Of a DNA stretch of 64,000 nt, positions 29,853-37,847 are shown piece by piece. Made by a program: the position numbers and the translations under genes. Below the pieces are notes generated by a model. The model did no database searches, was not told where the DNA came from, and saw only the letters and a list, made by a program, of their open reading frames with translations. Source of the stretch: Cellulosimicrobium cellulans (GTDB lineage: Bacteria; Actinomycetota; Actinomycetes; Actinomycetales; Cellulomonadaceae); contig NZ_JAFGYF010000003.1 of NCBI RefSeq assembly GCF_016921195.1, forward strand, positions 310,001 to 374,000, given 5' to 3'. Each line of letters begins with the position of its first letter. Position 1 is the first letter of the stretch.

Positions 29853-31192
29853 AGTTCTCGTACCTCCACCTCGGTCCCGGCGTCCCACTGTGTCACGTCG
29901 GCGGGGACGTCCACGAGCACGTTCGCACGCGCCATCGACGCGACGAGGTGCGAGCCCGCTCCCCCGACGACGCGCACCGTGCCGTCGGGGCCGGTCGCGC
30001 CGCGGAGGAGCTGACGCTTCCCCGCGGGCGACGTGAGCGCGTCGGCGAGGACCGCCGTGCGGACCCGTTCGACGGCCGGCAGCCCCGCCGCGCGCTCGAG
30101 CGGCTCGCGCAGGAACATCGCGAACGACACCTGGGCGCTCACCGGGTTGCCCGGGAACGTGAGCACGGGCGTCCCGTGCACGGTGCCGAACCCCTGCGGC
30201 CCGCCCGGCTGCATCGCGACCGACCGGAACGTGACGCCCGGCGACGTCGCCCCGCCCACCTCCCGGGCGGCGCCCCGGGCGCCGGCGGGTCCGGATCCTC
30301 CGAGCACGTCCTTGACCACCTCGTACGCCCCTTGCGACACGCCGCCCGACGTCACCACGAGGTCTGCGGCCGCGGCCGCCTCGGCGAGCACGGCGGCGAA
30401 CCGTGCGGCGTCGTCGCCGCACCGGGCCGTGAGGACGACGTCGCCGCCCGCGCGCCGGACGGCCGCCCCCAGGGCATCGGCGTTGGCGTCGAAGACCTGC
30501 CCCGGCCCCGGCGTCTCCCCCGGCCCGACGAGCTCGGACCCCGTCGACAGGACGGCGACGCGCGGCCGAGCGACCACGCGCACGCCCCCCACCCCGCACG
30601 CCGCGGCGGCGGCGAGATGGTGCGGCGCGAGGACGGTGCCGTCCGCGAGAAGCGTGTCCCCCGGCCGGACGTCGGAGCCTGCCTCGCGGACGAAGTCCCC
30701 CGCCGACCGCGGCACCCGTACGTCGACCACGTGGCTCGCGCCTGGGCCTGCCGCGTCGTCCGCGGTGGGACCCTCGGGTCGCGGCGCGCCGACGAACGTC
30801 CCCGCCACGGTGTCCTCGACGGGGACGACGGCGTCCGCGCCCTCGGGCACGGGCGCGCCGGTCATGATGCGGGCCGCGGTGGCGGGCGCGAGCCGTGGCG
30901 GGACGCCCGGCGCCGCGGGGATCTCGGCCGCGACGGCGAGCCGGACGGGAGCGTCCGCGCTCGCTCCGGCGACGTCCGCGGCCCGGACGGCGTACCCGTC
31001 CATCTGGGAGTTGCGGAACAGCGGGACGGCGACGGGCGCGACGAGGTCCCCCGCGAGGACTCGGCCGAGCGCGCGGGCGAGGGGGACGTCCTCGGTGCGC
31101 GTGCGCCGTCGGGCCGCCTCGACGAGGGGGGCGAGCAGCGCCGCGACGTCCGCGCGGTGCTCGTCGACGCTCACACGAGCTGTCCCGGCCAT
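29849..31192 (-). CDS. moeA: molybdopterin molybdenumtransferase
   Basis: A 447-residue MoeA. Seen: LARALGRVLAGDLVAPVAVP, FRNSQMDGYAVRAADV (domain start with the conserved MDGYA), ARIMTGAPVPEGADAVVPVE, VAVLSTGSELVGPGETPGPG, VVTSGGVSQGAYEVVKDVL and FGTVHGTPVLTFPGNPVSA. It inserts molybdate into adenylated molybdopterin. ATG 31192 is preceded by GGGAGGG; the longer reading from 31219 is less likely. Operon moeA-moaE. Confidence 0.92.
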   Translation of the reverse strand: MAGTARVSVDEHRADVAALLAPLVEAARRRTRTEDVPLARALGRVLAGDLVAPVAVPLFRNSQMDGYAVRAADVAGASADAPVRLAVAAEIPAAPGVPPRLAPATAARIMTGAPVPEGADAVVPVEDTVAGTFVGAPRPEGPTADDAAGPGASHVVDVRVPRSAGDFVREAGSDVRPGDTLLADGTVLAPHHLAAAAACGVGGVRVVARPRVAVLSTGSELVGPGETPGPGQVFDANADALGAAVRRAGGDVVLTARCGDDAARFAAVLAEAAAAADLVVTSGGVSQGAYEVVKDVLGGSGPAGARGAAREVGGATSPGVTFRSVAMQPGGPQGFGTVHGTPVLTFPGNPVSAQVSFAMFLREPLERAAGLPAVERVRTAVLADALTSPAGKRQLLRGATGPDGTVRVVGGAGSHLVASMARANVLVDVPADVTQWDAGTEVEVREL

Positions 31193-31277
31193 GCCACGCC
31201 CTCCCACGGTCCCGTGCACGCCGACGGGCCACCCGGAGGAGCGGGCGACCCGTCGGCCGTGCGGTCGATGTCGAGGC

Positions 31278-32768
31278 TCAGCCTCCCACGACCGCGGTCA
31301 GGGGACCGCGCACGAAGTACACGACGAACCCGGCCGCGACCACCCACAGGAGCGGGTGGACGTCGCGCGCCCTGCCGCACGCGAACCGCAGCAGGACCCA
31401 CGTGACGAACCCGATGCCGATGCCGTTCGCGATCGAGTACGTGAGCGGCATCGTCACGATCGTGAGGAAGACCGGCAGCGTGACGGTGAAGTCCGTGAGG
31501 TCGATCTCCTTGATCTGGCCCATCATCATCGCGCCCACCACCACGAGCACCGCGCTCGCGACCTCGATCGGGACCACGGCGGTGAGGGGCGTGAGGAACA
31601 TCGCGACGAGGAACAGCCCGCCCGTGACGACCGAGGCGAGGCCCGTCCGCGCGCCCTCGCCCACGCCCGCCGCCGAGTCGACGAACACCGTGTTCGACGA
31701 CGACGACGTCGCGCCGCCCACGACCGCGCCCACGCCCTCGACGACCAGCGCCGACTTGATGCGCGGGAAGTTGCCGTCCGCGTCGGCGAGGCCGCCCTGC
31801 TTGGCGAGCCCCGTCATCGTGCCCATCGCGTCGAAGAAGTTCGTGAAGAACAGCGTGAACACGAGCATCGTCGCCGCGAGCGCCCCGATCCGGTCGAACG
31901 CGCCGAACGAGAACTGCCCCAGCAGGCTGAGGTCCGGGACGGAGACGAGGGAGCTCGGCAGCGTCGGGACGGTGAGGTGCCAGCCGCCGGGGTTGTCGTC
32001 GGACGCGGGACCGAGGTGCAGCACCGACTCGGCGACGATCGCGACGACGGTCGTCGCGACGAGCCCGATGAGCAGGCCGCCCTTGACCTTGCGCGCGACG
32101 AGGATGCCCATGGTCAGCAGCCCGACGATGAACACGAGCGTCGGGACCGAGGTGATCGACCCGCCGTCGCCGAGCTGGACCGGCGGACCGCCCGGGGTGC
32201 GCGTGACGAACCCCGCGTCGACGAACCCGATGAACGCGATGAACAGGCCGATGCCGACCGTGATCGCGGCCTTGAGCTGGCGCGGGACGGCGTTGAAGAT
32301 CGCGGACCGCGCGCCCGTCACGGCGAGCAGCACGATGAGCAGTCCGTTGACGAGCACGAGCCCCATCGCCTCGGGCCACGTGACGTCGCCGATGACGGCG
32401 ACGGCGAGGAACGAGTTGATGCCCAGCCCGGCCGCGAGCGCGAACGGGAGGTTCGCGACGAGCCCGAACAGGATGGTCAGGCCGCCGGCGGCGAGGCCGG
32501 TCATGGCGCCGACCTGCGCCGTCTGGAGCCACCCGCCCGCGACGTCCACCGGTGCGTTCTCGGCGCTCGTGCCGCCGAGGATGAGGGGGTTGAGGATGAC
32601 GATGTACGCCATCGCGAAGAAGGTCACCAGGCCGCCGCGGAGCTCGCGCCCCGTGGTCGAACCGCGCTCGGTGATCCGGAAGAAGCGGTCGAGCCGGCCG
32701 GCGGCCGGGCCGGTGCCGCGTGGGTCGTCGTTCTCGGCGGTCTCCCGCCGGGTGCCGAGGAGGGTCAC
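31278..32768 (-). CDS. NCS2-family purine (guanine/hypoxanthine-type) permease
   Basis: A 496-residue membrane protein of the AzgA/GhxP branch: TTGRELRGGLVTFFAMAYIV, LILGGTSAENAPVDVAGGWL, GLVANLPFALAAGLGINSFL, ITVGIGLFIAFIGFVDAGFV, FFTNFFDAMGTMTGLAKQGG and ATSSSSNTVFVDSAAGVGEG. The DAMGT and SAAGVGEGARTGL blocks separate it from uracil/xanthine carriers. GTG 32768 has AAGGA upstream. It follows the guanine deaminase gene by 44 bp on the same strand, so the pair forms a guanine import and deamination unit that feeds the xanthine dehydrogenase. Confidence 0.9.
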   Translation of the reverse strand: MTLLGTRRETAENDDPRGTGPAAGRLDRFFRITERGSTTGRELRGGLVTFFAMAYIVILNPLILGGTSAENAPVDVAGGWLQTAQVGAMTGLAAGGLTILFGLVANLPFALAAGLGINSFLAVAVIGDVTWPEAMGLVLVNGLLIVLLAVTGARSAIFNAVPRQLKAAITVGIGLFIAFIGFVDAGFVTRTPGGPPVQLGDGGSITSVPTLVFIVGLLTMGILVARKVKGGLLIGLVATTVVAIVAESVLHLGPASDDNPGGWHLTVPTLPSSLVSVPDLSLLGQFSFGAFDRIGALAATMLVFTLFFTNFFDAMGTMTGLAKQGGLADADGNFPRIKSALVVEGVGAVVGGATSSSSNTVFVDSAAGVGEGARTGLASVVTGGLFLVAMFLTPLTAVVPIEVASAVLVVVGAMMMGQIKEIDLTDFTVTLPVFLTIVTMPLTYSIANGIGIGFVTWVLLRFACGRARDVHPLLWVVAAGFVVYFVRGPLTAVVGG

Positions 32769-32812
32769 GTCCTTGTGTCCTTTCGGTGCGGTGCTGAGCG
32801 GCGCTCGGCCGG

Positions 32813-33292
32813 TCAGTACTCGATCCGGGAGTCGAGGACGCGCCAGGCGTCGAACGGCGCGGTGGCGGTGGCCGTGCGCTCGTGCACGACCTGCATGCTC
32901 CGGTCGGCGGGGTCGGCGGCGAAGAAGTCGTAGAACTCCGCGTCGTCGAACCCGGCGCGCGCGGCGTCGTGGCGGTCGGCGGCGAAGTACACGGTCTGCA
33001 CGCGCGCCCAGAGGGCGGACGCGAGGCACATGGGGCACGGCTCGCAGCTCGAGTAGAGCGTCGCGCCCGTGAGGTCGAACGTGCCGAGCGCGGCGCACGC
33101 GCGCCGGATCGCGGTGACCTCGGCGTGCGCGGTGGGGTCGTTGTCCTGCGTGACCCGGTTGTTGCCCTCGAACACCTGCCCGTCGGCGGTGACGATGACG
33201 GCGCCGAAGGGGCCTCCGGCGTTGGCGACGCTCTCGACCGCCAGGGTGACGGCTCGGTCCAGGTGTGCTGCGTCCACGACAAGAGTGTCCAT
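32813..33292 (-). CDS. guaD: guanine deaminase (cytidine deaminase fold)
   Basis: A 159-residue zinc deaminase of the GuaD type. The zinc and catalytic residues are in DNDPTAHAEVTAIRRACAAL (His, catalytic Glu) and YSSCEPCPMCLASALWARV (two Cys). NRVTQDNDPTAHAE and the C-terminal ADPADRSMQVVHERTATATA block fit Bacillus-type guanine deaminase rather than tRNA adenosine deaminase. It converts guanine to xanthine. ATG 33292; first gene of guaD-NCS2. Confidence 0.87.
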   Translation of the reverse strand: MDTLVVDAAHLDRAVTLAVESVANAGGPFGAVIVTADGQVFEGNNRVTQDNDPTAHAEVTAIRRACAALGTFDLTGATLYSSCEPCPMCLASALWARVQTVYFAADRHDAARAGFDDAEFYDFFAADPADRSMQVVHERTATATAPFDAWRVLDSRIEY

Positions 33293-33707
33293 GGTGAGTC
33301 TCCACGGTTCGGGCAGCGACGCCGGGTGCTCCGCCTCCGGCTTCCGGCTCGTCGGTGAGCCGGGAGGAGGCGGCCGGCGGGCCGCTGCAGGCGAGTTGTC
33401 CACTTCCGCCTGGTAGGTAGCTGCCGGTGTCGGATCGATCGCGTCGACCACCGAGCGTGTCGCTCGGCCCGGGCCCGCCGTTGGCATGCACGACGCTAGC
33501 AGCGCGTGACGGAGGACACAAGAGAATCGGAAGAACTTTTCCACACTGTGGACAGACGTGTGGAGGACCGCGATCCTCCGGCCGTTGCGGAAGGAACTCC
33601 CGCCCGGAAGAGTTGTCCCAGCACAGGTCCGACGCAGGTCGGTCCGAAGGTCCATCTGAGGGTCCGACGCCGGGGGCGTCGCCCGTCCCCGACCACCCGG
33701 AGGCCCC
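33293..33707. promoter_or_regulatory. 415-bp divergent region between guaD and nhaA with two palindromes
   Basis: No gene is supported here. It holds TCCACA-C-TGTGGA (33540-33552), a perfect 6-1-6 palindrome, and GGAGGA-CCGCGA-TCCTCC (33562-33579), a 6-6-6 hairpin. The stretch 33505-33560 is clearly less GC-rich than its surroundings (ACACAAGAGAATCGGAAGAA), as expected for a promoter zone. nhaA starts after GGAGG at 33699-33703. Confidence 0.45.
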
Positions 33708-35123
33708 GTGACCGAGCCCGCTCCGCCGTCGTCGTTCCCGATCGTCCGCGTCCCCGCGCGGCCAGGGCCCCCGCTGCGCTTCCAGCTCCGTCCCGTCGCG
33801 CCGTCCCTGCGCTCGTTCCTCGCGACGGAGGCGGGTGGCGCGGTGCTGCTCCTCGCCGCGACCGTCGTCGCGCTCGTCTGGGCGAACTCCGCCTGGTCCG
33901 GCGCGTACGACGCCCTGTGGTCCGCGACGGCGGGCTGGCACGTCGGACCGTGGTCGTTCGAGATGGACCTGCACCACTGGGTCAACGACGCCGCGATGGC
34001 CGTCTTCTTCCTCGTCATCGGGCTCGAGATCAACCGCGAGGTGACGAGCGGCGAGCTCCGCAACCGGCGGACCGTCGCCGTGCCCGCGCTCGGCGCGCTC
34101 GGCGGGCTCGCCGTGCCTGCCCTCATCTACGTCGCGTTCAACGCCGGCTCCCCCGCGCAGCACGGCTGGGGCATCGTCATGTCGACCGACACCGCGTTCC
34201 TCGTGGGGATCCTCGCCCTGTTCGGGCCTCGCTGCCCCGACCAGCTCCGGCTCTTCCTCCTCACCCTCGCCGTCGTGGACGACATCGGCGCCATCACCGT
34301 CATGGCGCTCTTCTACACGGACGACCTCTGGCTCCCAGGTCTGCTCGCCGCGGCCGTGCTCGTCGCGGGGATCCTCGCGCTGCGCTGGCTCGGCGTCTGG
34401 CGGCTCACCCCGTACGCGCTCGCCGGGATCGCGCTGTGGGGCGCCGTCTACGCCTCGGGCGTGCACGCGACGCTCGCGGGAGTGCTCGTGGGCCTGCTCG
34501 TCCCGTCGCGCTCGTCGCGGCCCGTCGACGTCGCGGTCGTGCCCAAGTACGCCAAACGGCTCGCGCAGGAGACGACGGCGGAGCGCGAGCACCTCACCGA
34601 GCTCGCCGCGCGCGCGGCCGTGCCCACGAGCGAGCGCCTCCAGCGCGTGCTGCACCCGTGGAGCGCGTACGTCGTCGTGCCCGTCTTCGGCCTCGCGAAC
34701 GCGGGCGTGCAGCTCGACGCCGAGTCGCTCCGGACCGCGGCGACGTCGCCCGTGACGATCGGCGTCGCCGTCGCGCTCGTCGTGGGCAACGCCGTCGGCA
34801 TCTTCGGCGCCGCGACGCTCGCCCTGCGCCTCGGACTCGGCGACCTCCCGGGGCGCGTGCGCTACTCCCACCTGCTCGGCGGGGCCATCCTCGCCGGCAT
34901 CGGCTTCACCATCTCGCTCTTCATCGCGGAGCTCGCGTTCGACGACGAGGCGCTCATCGAGCAGGCCAAGATCGGCATCCTCGCGGGCTCGCTCGTCGCC
35001 GCCGTCCTCGGCTCCCTCGCGCTCCGGTTCGTCGGCGAACGCTGGCCCCTCTGCTCCCCGGGCGCCGACGGCCCCCCGCCCGAGCTTCCACCCCTCCCCT
35101 GGCGCCCGCCCGCAACCCCCTGA
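33708..35123 (+). CDS. nhaA: Na+/H+ antiporter NhaA
   Basis: A 471-residue antiporter with the NhaA fold. Key motifs: LHHWVNDAAMAVFFLVIGLE, INREVTSGELRN, IVMSTDTAFLVGILALFGPR, LTLAVVDDIGAITVMALFYT with the paired Asp residues that bind the ion, and the C-terminal GGAILAGIGFTISLFIAELA. It exports sodium in exchange for protons at alkaline pH. GTG 33708 is preceded by GGAGG at 4 nt. The Pro-rich C-terminal tail (LPPLPWRPPATP) is typical of actinobacterial copies. Confidence 0.93.
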   Translation: MTEPAPPSSFPIVRVPARPGPPLRFQLRPVAPSLRSFLATEAGGAVLLLAATVVALVWANSAWSGAYDALWSATAGWHVGPWSFEMDLHHWVNDAAMAVFFLVIGLEINREVTSGELRNRRTVAVPALGALGGLAVPALIYVAFNAGSPAQHGWGIVMSTDTAFLVGILALFGPRCPDQLRLFLLTLAVVDDIGAITVMALFYTDDLWLPGLLAAAVLVAGILALRWLGVWRLTPYALAGIALWGAVYASGVHATLAGVLVGLLVPSRSSRPVDVAVVPKYAKRLAQETTAEREHLTELAARAAVPTSERLQRVLHPWSAYVVVPVFGLANAGVQLDAESLRTAATSPVTIGVAVALVVGNAVGIFGAATLALRLGLGDLPGRVRYSHLLGGAILAGIGFTISLFIAELAFDDEALIEQAKIGILAGSLVAAVLGSLALRFVGERWPLCSPGADGPPPELPPLPWRPPATP

Positions 35124-35139
35124 GCGCCCCACCTCCGCC

Positions 35140-35156
35140 GAGGTAGAACCATGGTC
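35140..35156 (+). repeat. single GAGGTAGAACC repeat unit after nhaA
   Basis: GAGGTAGAACCATGGTC, 17 nt after the nhaA stop, matches the complement of the array units at 35453-35536 at 14 of 17 positions. It stands in inverted orientation to that array, so the two ends of this intergenic region carry facing copies. Confidence 0.7.
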
Positions 35157-35324
35157 GGGTCTCAGGCCCGCGCGCTGCGAGCCGCGACAGCAGCGCCCCG
35201 CGGCAGCGCGGCAGCCCGGCACTCTCGTGCGGCGACCGGCTCGACCAGCGGGAACTGTGCCGGCGAGACCGACACCGCGAGCGGTCGCCCGGGCGATCGA
35301 CGACCAGGGCGAGACGACGCCGGG

Positions 35325-35417
35325 CGGGGTGGGTGGTGGTGCCGCGTCGTGGCGGGCCTGGCGGGAGCCGCGAGGAACGAGCGACGGATGGTAGACGCGG
35401 CACCACCACCCACCCCG
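35325..35417. repeat. 24-bp perfect inverted repeat in the nhaA-dsbA gap
   Basis: Arms 35325-35348 and 35394-35417 are exact complements over 24 bp (C-GGGGTGGGTGGTGGTGCC onward), with a 45-nt loop. A transcript from either strand would fold into a very stable stem. The left arm is G/T-rich and the right arm C/A-rich, a strong local strand bias. No coding sequence is supported in 35124-35523; the 141-codon plus-strand reading from ATG 35151 is low complexity and lacks coding character. Confidence 0.85.
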
Positions 35418-35452
35418 ACCACCCAACCCGACCACACGCCGTCGAGCACAAG

Positions 35453-35536
35453 AACCACGGCTCTACCTCACGCAACCACGGCTCTACCTCGCGCGACCGC
35501 GGCTCTACCTCGGCGAGCGGGTCCTACCTCGGTGGG
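35453..35536 (-). repeat. 21-bp tandem array downstream of the DsbA-like gene
   Basis: Four units with 21-bp period starting at 35453, 35474, 35495 and 35516; the last is degenerate. Each contains the complement of GAGGTAGAGCC (GGCTCTACCTC). The stop codon of the DsbA-like gene falls in the fourth unit. Same family as the in-frame repeat in the xanthine dehydrogenase gene (24601-24684) and the single unit at 35140. Confidence 0.88.
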
Positions 35537-36084
35537 GCGGCGGCCTCGATGGCGGTGCGGAGGCCGTCGGCGGTGACGCGGCCTCGGTAGCGGACGCCGT
35601 TGACGAACAGCGTCGGGGTGCCCTGGACGCCCACGGCGAGGGCGTCGGCATAGTCGCGCTGCACCGGTGCCGCATGCTGCTGCGCGGCGTCCCCCACGAC
35701 GGACGCTCCGTCGAGACCGAGCTCCTCGGCGCGGTCGACCAGGCCGGCCTCGCCGAGCTGGTCCTGGTGCTCGAACAGCGCGGCCTGCATCTCCCAGAAC
35801 CTCCCCTGCGCCGCGGCGGCCTCGACCGCGAGCGCCGCGGAGAGCGCGTGCGGGTGGAGCTCGAACAGGGGGAAGTGCCGGAACACGAGCCGCACCTGGC
35901 CGGCCGAGGCCTCGACGACCTGCCGCAGCACGGGCGCGGCGGCGGCGCAGTACGGGCACTCGAGATCACCGAACTCGACGATCGTCACGGGCGCGTCCGG
36001 GTTGCCGAGCACGTGCGCGTCGGCGGGGACGAGCTGGTCGGCCGGGATCGGGGCTGCGGTCTGCTCGCTCACGCCGCCCAGCAT
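35524..36084 (-). CDS. DsbA-family thioredoxin-like protein
   Basis: A protein of about 186 residues with the DsbA/thioredoxin_4 fold: APVTIVEFGDLECPYCAAAA carries the CPYC redox motif, RLVFRHFPLFELHPHALSAA and RFWEMQAALFEHQDQLGEAG form the helical insert, and GVQGTPTLFVNGVRYRG has the cis-proline. No signal peptide is visible, so it may act in the cytosol or be missing an export signal. The start is uncertain: ATG 36084 (MLGGVSEQ) or GTG 36072 (VSEQTAAP), neither with a clear ribosome site. The C-terminus runs into the 21-bp repeat array. Confidence 0.82.
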   Translation of the reverse strand: MLGGVSEQTAAPIPADQLVPADAHVLGNPDAPVTIVEFGDLECPYCAAAAPVLRQVVEASAGQVRLVFRHFPLFELHPHALSAALAVEAAAAQGRFWEMQAALFEHQDQLGEAGLVDRAEELGLDGASVVGDAAQQHAAPVQRDYADALAVGVQGTPTLFVNGVRYRGRVTADGLRTAIEAAAPPR

Positions 36085-36237
36085 GGCACGGGGCGGACGC
36101 GTCGCACCCGGCGAGCGGCCGGTCGACGAGGTAGCCCTGCGCCCCGACGTCCTCGACGGAGAACGCCATCTGCCGCACGCCGTCCGGTCCGAAGCCGGTG
36201 CGGACCGGACGCGCGCTCCCCGAGGTCCGACTCGCTC

Positions 36238-36285
36238 GTGCTGACGAGCCCACGTGCCCTCGCAGCAGAGCACCAGGTGTGTCAT
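36238..36285 (-). pseudogene. 5' remnant of a DUF2235-type gene (possible)
   Basis: After GGAGGGG, ATG 36285 opens MTHLVLCCEGTWARQ, which matches how DUF2235 (alpha/beta-hydrolase, Tle1-like) proteins begin (xxLVVCCDGTWN). Homology ends after about 12 residues and the frame goes on into unrelated codons toward the DsbA-like gene. Another frame at 36120-36200 contains GAQGYLVDRPLAG, reminiscent of an EAL-domain end. I read 36085-36290 as decayed DNA made of gene scraps. Confidence 0.35.
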
Positions 36286-36431
36286 GACCCCTCCCCGTCT
36301 CGCCCCGAGCGGTCGCTCGAGGCCCCGTCTGGGGAGGGTCCGGCGGGGTTCGTGATGCTTCGGTGAGCGTCTCCCCGCTCACGCGCGGAACGGTCCGGGG
36401 GCCTGTGCCGGGTGGCGTAGGTTCTGGCGAT
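36286..36431. other. upstream region of the VanY-type gene, with hairpin and -10 box
   Basis: Contains GTGAGCG-TCTCCC-CGCTCAC (36363-36382), a perfect 7-6-7 inverted repeat, and a TAGGTT -10-like box at 36418-36423, 8 nt before GTG 36432. No gene is supported in this stretch. Confidence 0.5.
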
Positions 36432-37550
36432 GTGACCGTCACGAGCACCCCACCCTCCACCGACCCCTCGGGCTACCCGACCGGGCGGGAGCGGCGGCAC
36501 GCCCGGGGCACGCGCCGTCGACGCGGCGTCTGGGTCGCGGTCGTCGTGACGCTCGCGCTCCTTCTCGGCGCCGCCGGGGGCGGGCTGGTCTGGTACCGGG
36601 GGTCGACGTACGACGAGCTGGCGGCACGGACCACCGTGGCCCAAGAACTGCTCACGACCTCCGACGGCAAGGTGGCCGACCCCGCGGTCCGGGCGGAGCT
36701 CACCGCGGAGGTCGACGACGCGCGCGCCCTGCTGGGCGCGTCGTTCCTCGATCGGATGACCACCGGGACGACGAGCGCGACCCTGTCGCTGGAGCAGGCG
36801 TCACAGGCGGTGCACTCCTCGATGCTGGAGCACGCGCGTGCCGAGGTCGAGGCCGCCCGGACGAGTCTCGCGCCGGTCCAGGAGCAGGGCGAGAAGGTCT
36901 ACGCCGCCACGGAGGGCCTGGGCGCCGACGAAGCGGTGCGCACCCGGCTCCGGGAGGCGCTCGACGCCGCCGCGACGACGTCGGAGAACGCCGGGAGCGG
37001 TGCGTCTGGGGACGACCTCGCCGCGCTGGAGCAGGCGGTGCTCGACCTGGAGGCGGACCTCGCGACCGTCGCGACCTCGACGGAGGAGATGTCGGCCGCG
37101 CAGGACGCCGTCTCCTGTCCCGCACCGGACCAGGTGTGGGACCCGGACGGCGGGCGCGTGCCCGACTCCGCCCTCGCCCCGATCCCGTGGTCCCCGTCGG
37201 ACCGCGTACGCGCCGACGTGCTCGACGGGCTCGTCGCCCTGGACGCCGCCTACGTCGAGCGGTTCGGCGTCCACCTGACGATCAACTCGTCCTACCGCAC
37301 GTACGAGGAGCAGGCCGAGCTCTACGACCCGTCGTCGCCGATCGCGGCGCCGCCCGGTTGCTCGAACCACGGCCTGGGGTTCGCCGTCGACCTGGGCGGC
37401 GGCGTGCAGGCGTTCGGCACCCCGCAGTACGAGTGGCTCAAGCAGAACGCCGAGACGTACGGCTGGACGCACCCCGACTTCGCCGAGCCCGACGGACGCG
37501 TGCCGGAGCCGTGGCACTGGGAGTCGGTGCTGGCGCGCGCGGAGGACTGA
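36432..37550 (+). CDS. membrane-anchored D-alanyl-D-alanine carboxypeptidase, VanY/M15 family
   Basis: A 372-residue protein. A basic N-terminus and one transmembrane helix (VWVAVVVTLALLLGAAGGGL, about residues 32-51) anchor it outside the membrane. The middle (about 60-240) is alpha-helical, probably coiled-coil, with many Ala/Glu. The C-terminal M15 peptidase domain has INSSYRTYEEQAELYD, CSNHGLGFAVDLGGG (zinc His and Asp) and RVPEPWHWESV (second His). It trims peptidoglycan stem peptides. Start GTG 36432 follows a TAGGTT box at 8 nt, probably leaderless; the 36363 GTG falls in a hairpin. Confidence 0.88.
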   Translation: MTVTSTPPSTDPSGYPTGRERRHARGTRRRRGVWVAVVVTLALLLGAAGGGLVWYRGSTYDELAARTTVAQELLTTSDGKVADPAVRAELTAEVDDARALLGASFLDRMTTGTTSATLSLEQASQAVHSSMLEHARAEVEAARTSLAPVQEQGEKVYAATEGLGADEAVRTRLREALDAAATTSENAGSGASGDDLAALEQAVLDLEADLATVATSTEEMSAAQDAVSCPAPDQVWDPDGGRVPDSALAPIPWSPSDRVRADVLDGLVALDAAYVERFGVHLTINSSYRTYEEQAELYDPSSPIAAPPGCSNHGLGFAVDLGGGVQAFGTPQYEWLKQNAETYGWTHPDFAEPDGRVPEPWHWESVLARAED

Positions 37551-37565
37551 GCCGTCCGCAGGGCG

Positions 37566-37847
37566 TCAGGACGCCGGCGGCGCCGCCGGGCCCGCGTCGC
37601 GGTCGACGTCCACGCGGGTGACGCGCCCCGGCGTCGGGCCGTCGCGCAGCCACGCGACGAGCCGCTCGACCGCGTCGTCCGCCCCGGTGGCGACCACCTC
37701 GACGGTCCCGTCGGGGAGGTTGGTCGCCGTCCCCTCCAGCCCGAGCACCGCGAGCCGATCGCGGGTCGCCCAGCGGAAGCCGACGCCCTGCACGCGTCCG
37801 TGCACGACGGCCCGCACGCCGGCCGGCGCGTCGGAGGCCCCGCTCAC
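37566..37847 (-). CDS. acyP: acylphosphatase
   Basis: A 93-residue acylphosphatase: AVVHGRVQGVGFRWATRDRL holds the phosphate-binding loop and catalytic Arg, and GTATNLPDGTVEVVATGADD the catalytic Asn; it ends with TRVDVDRDAG. It hydrolyses acyl phosphates in the cytosol. Normal family length. GTG 37847 overlaps the stop of the upstream DUF1918/DUF1876 gene (GTGA), so the pair is co-translated. Confidence 0.92.
   Translation of the reverse strand: MSGASDAPAGVRAVVHGRVQGVGFRWATRDRLAVLGLEGTATNLPDGTVEVVATGADDAVERLVAWLRDGPTPGRVTRVDVDRDAGPAAPPAS

Noticed and set aside
35453-35536. Short CRISPR array
   Set aside because: Units are contiguous with a 21-bp period and no unique spacers; no cas genes are present.
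35151-35576. 141-codon plus-strand ORF starting in the GAGGTAGAACCATGG repeat
   Set aside because: The translation is low complexity, covers the inverted repeat and the 21-bp array, and runs antisense into the DsbA-like gene.
36117-36200. VOC/glyoxalase fragment (VRQMAFSVEDV)
   Set aside because: The following GAQGYLVDRPLAG does not continue a VOC fold and looks more like an EAL end; the match is too short to name either family.
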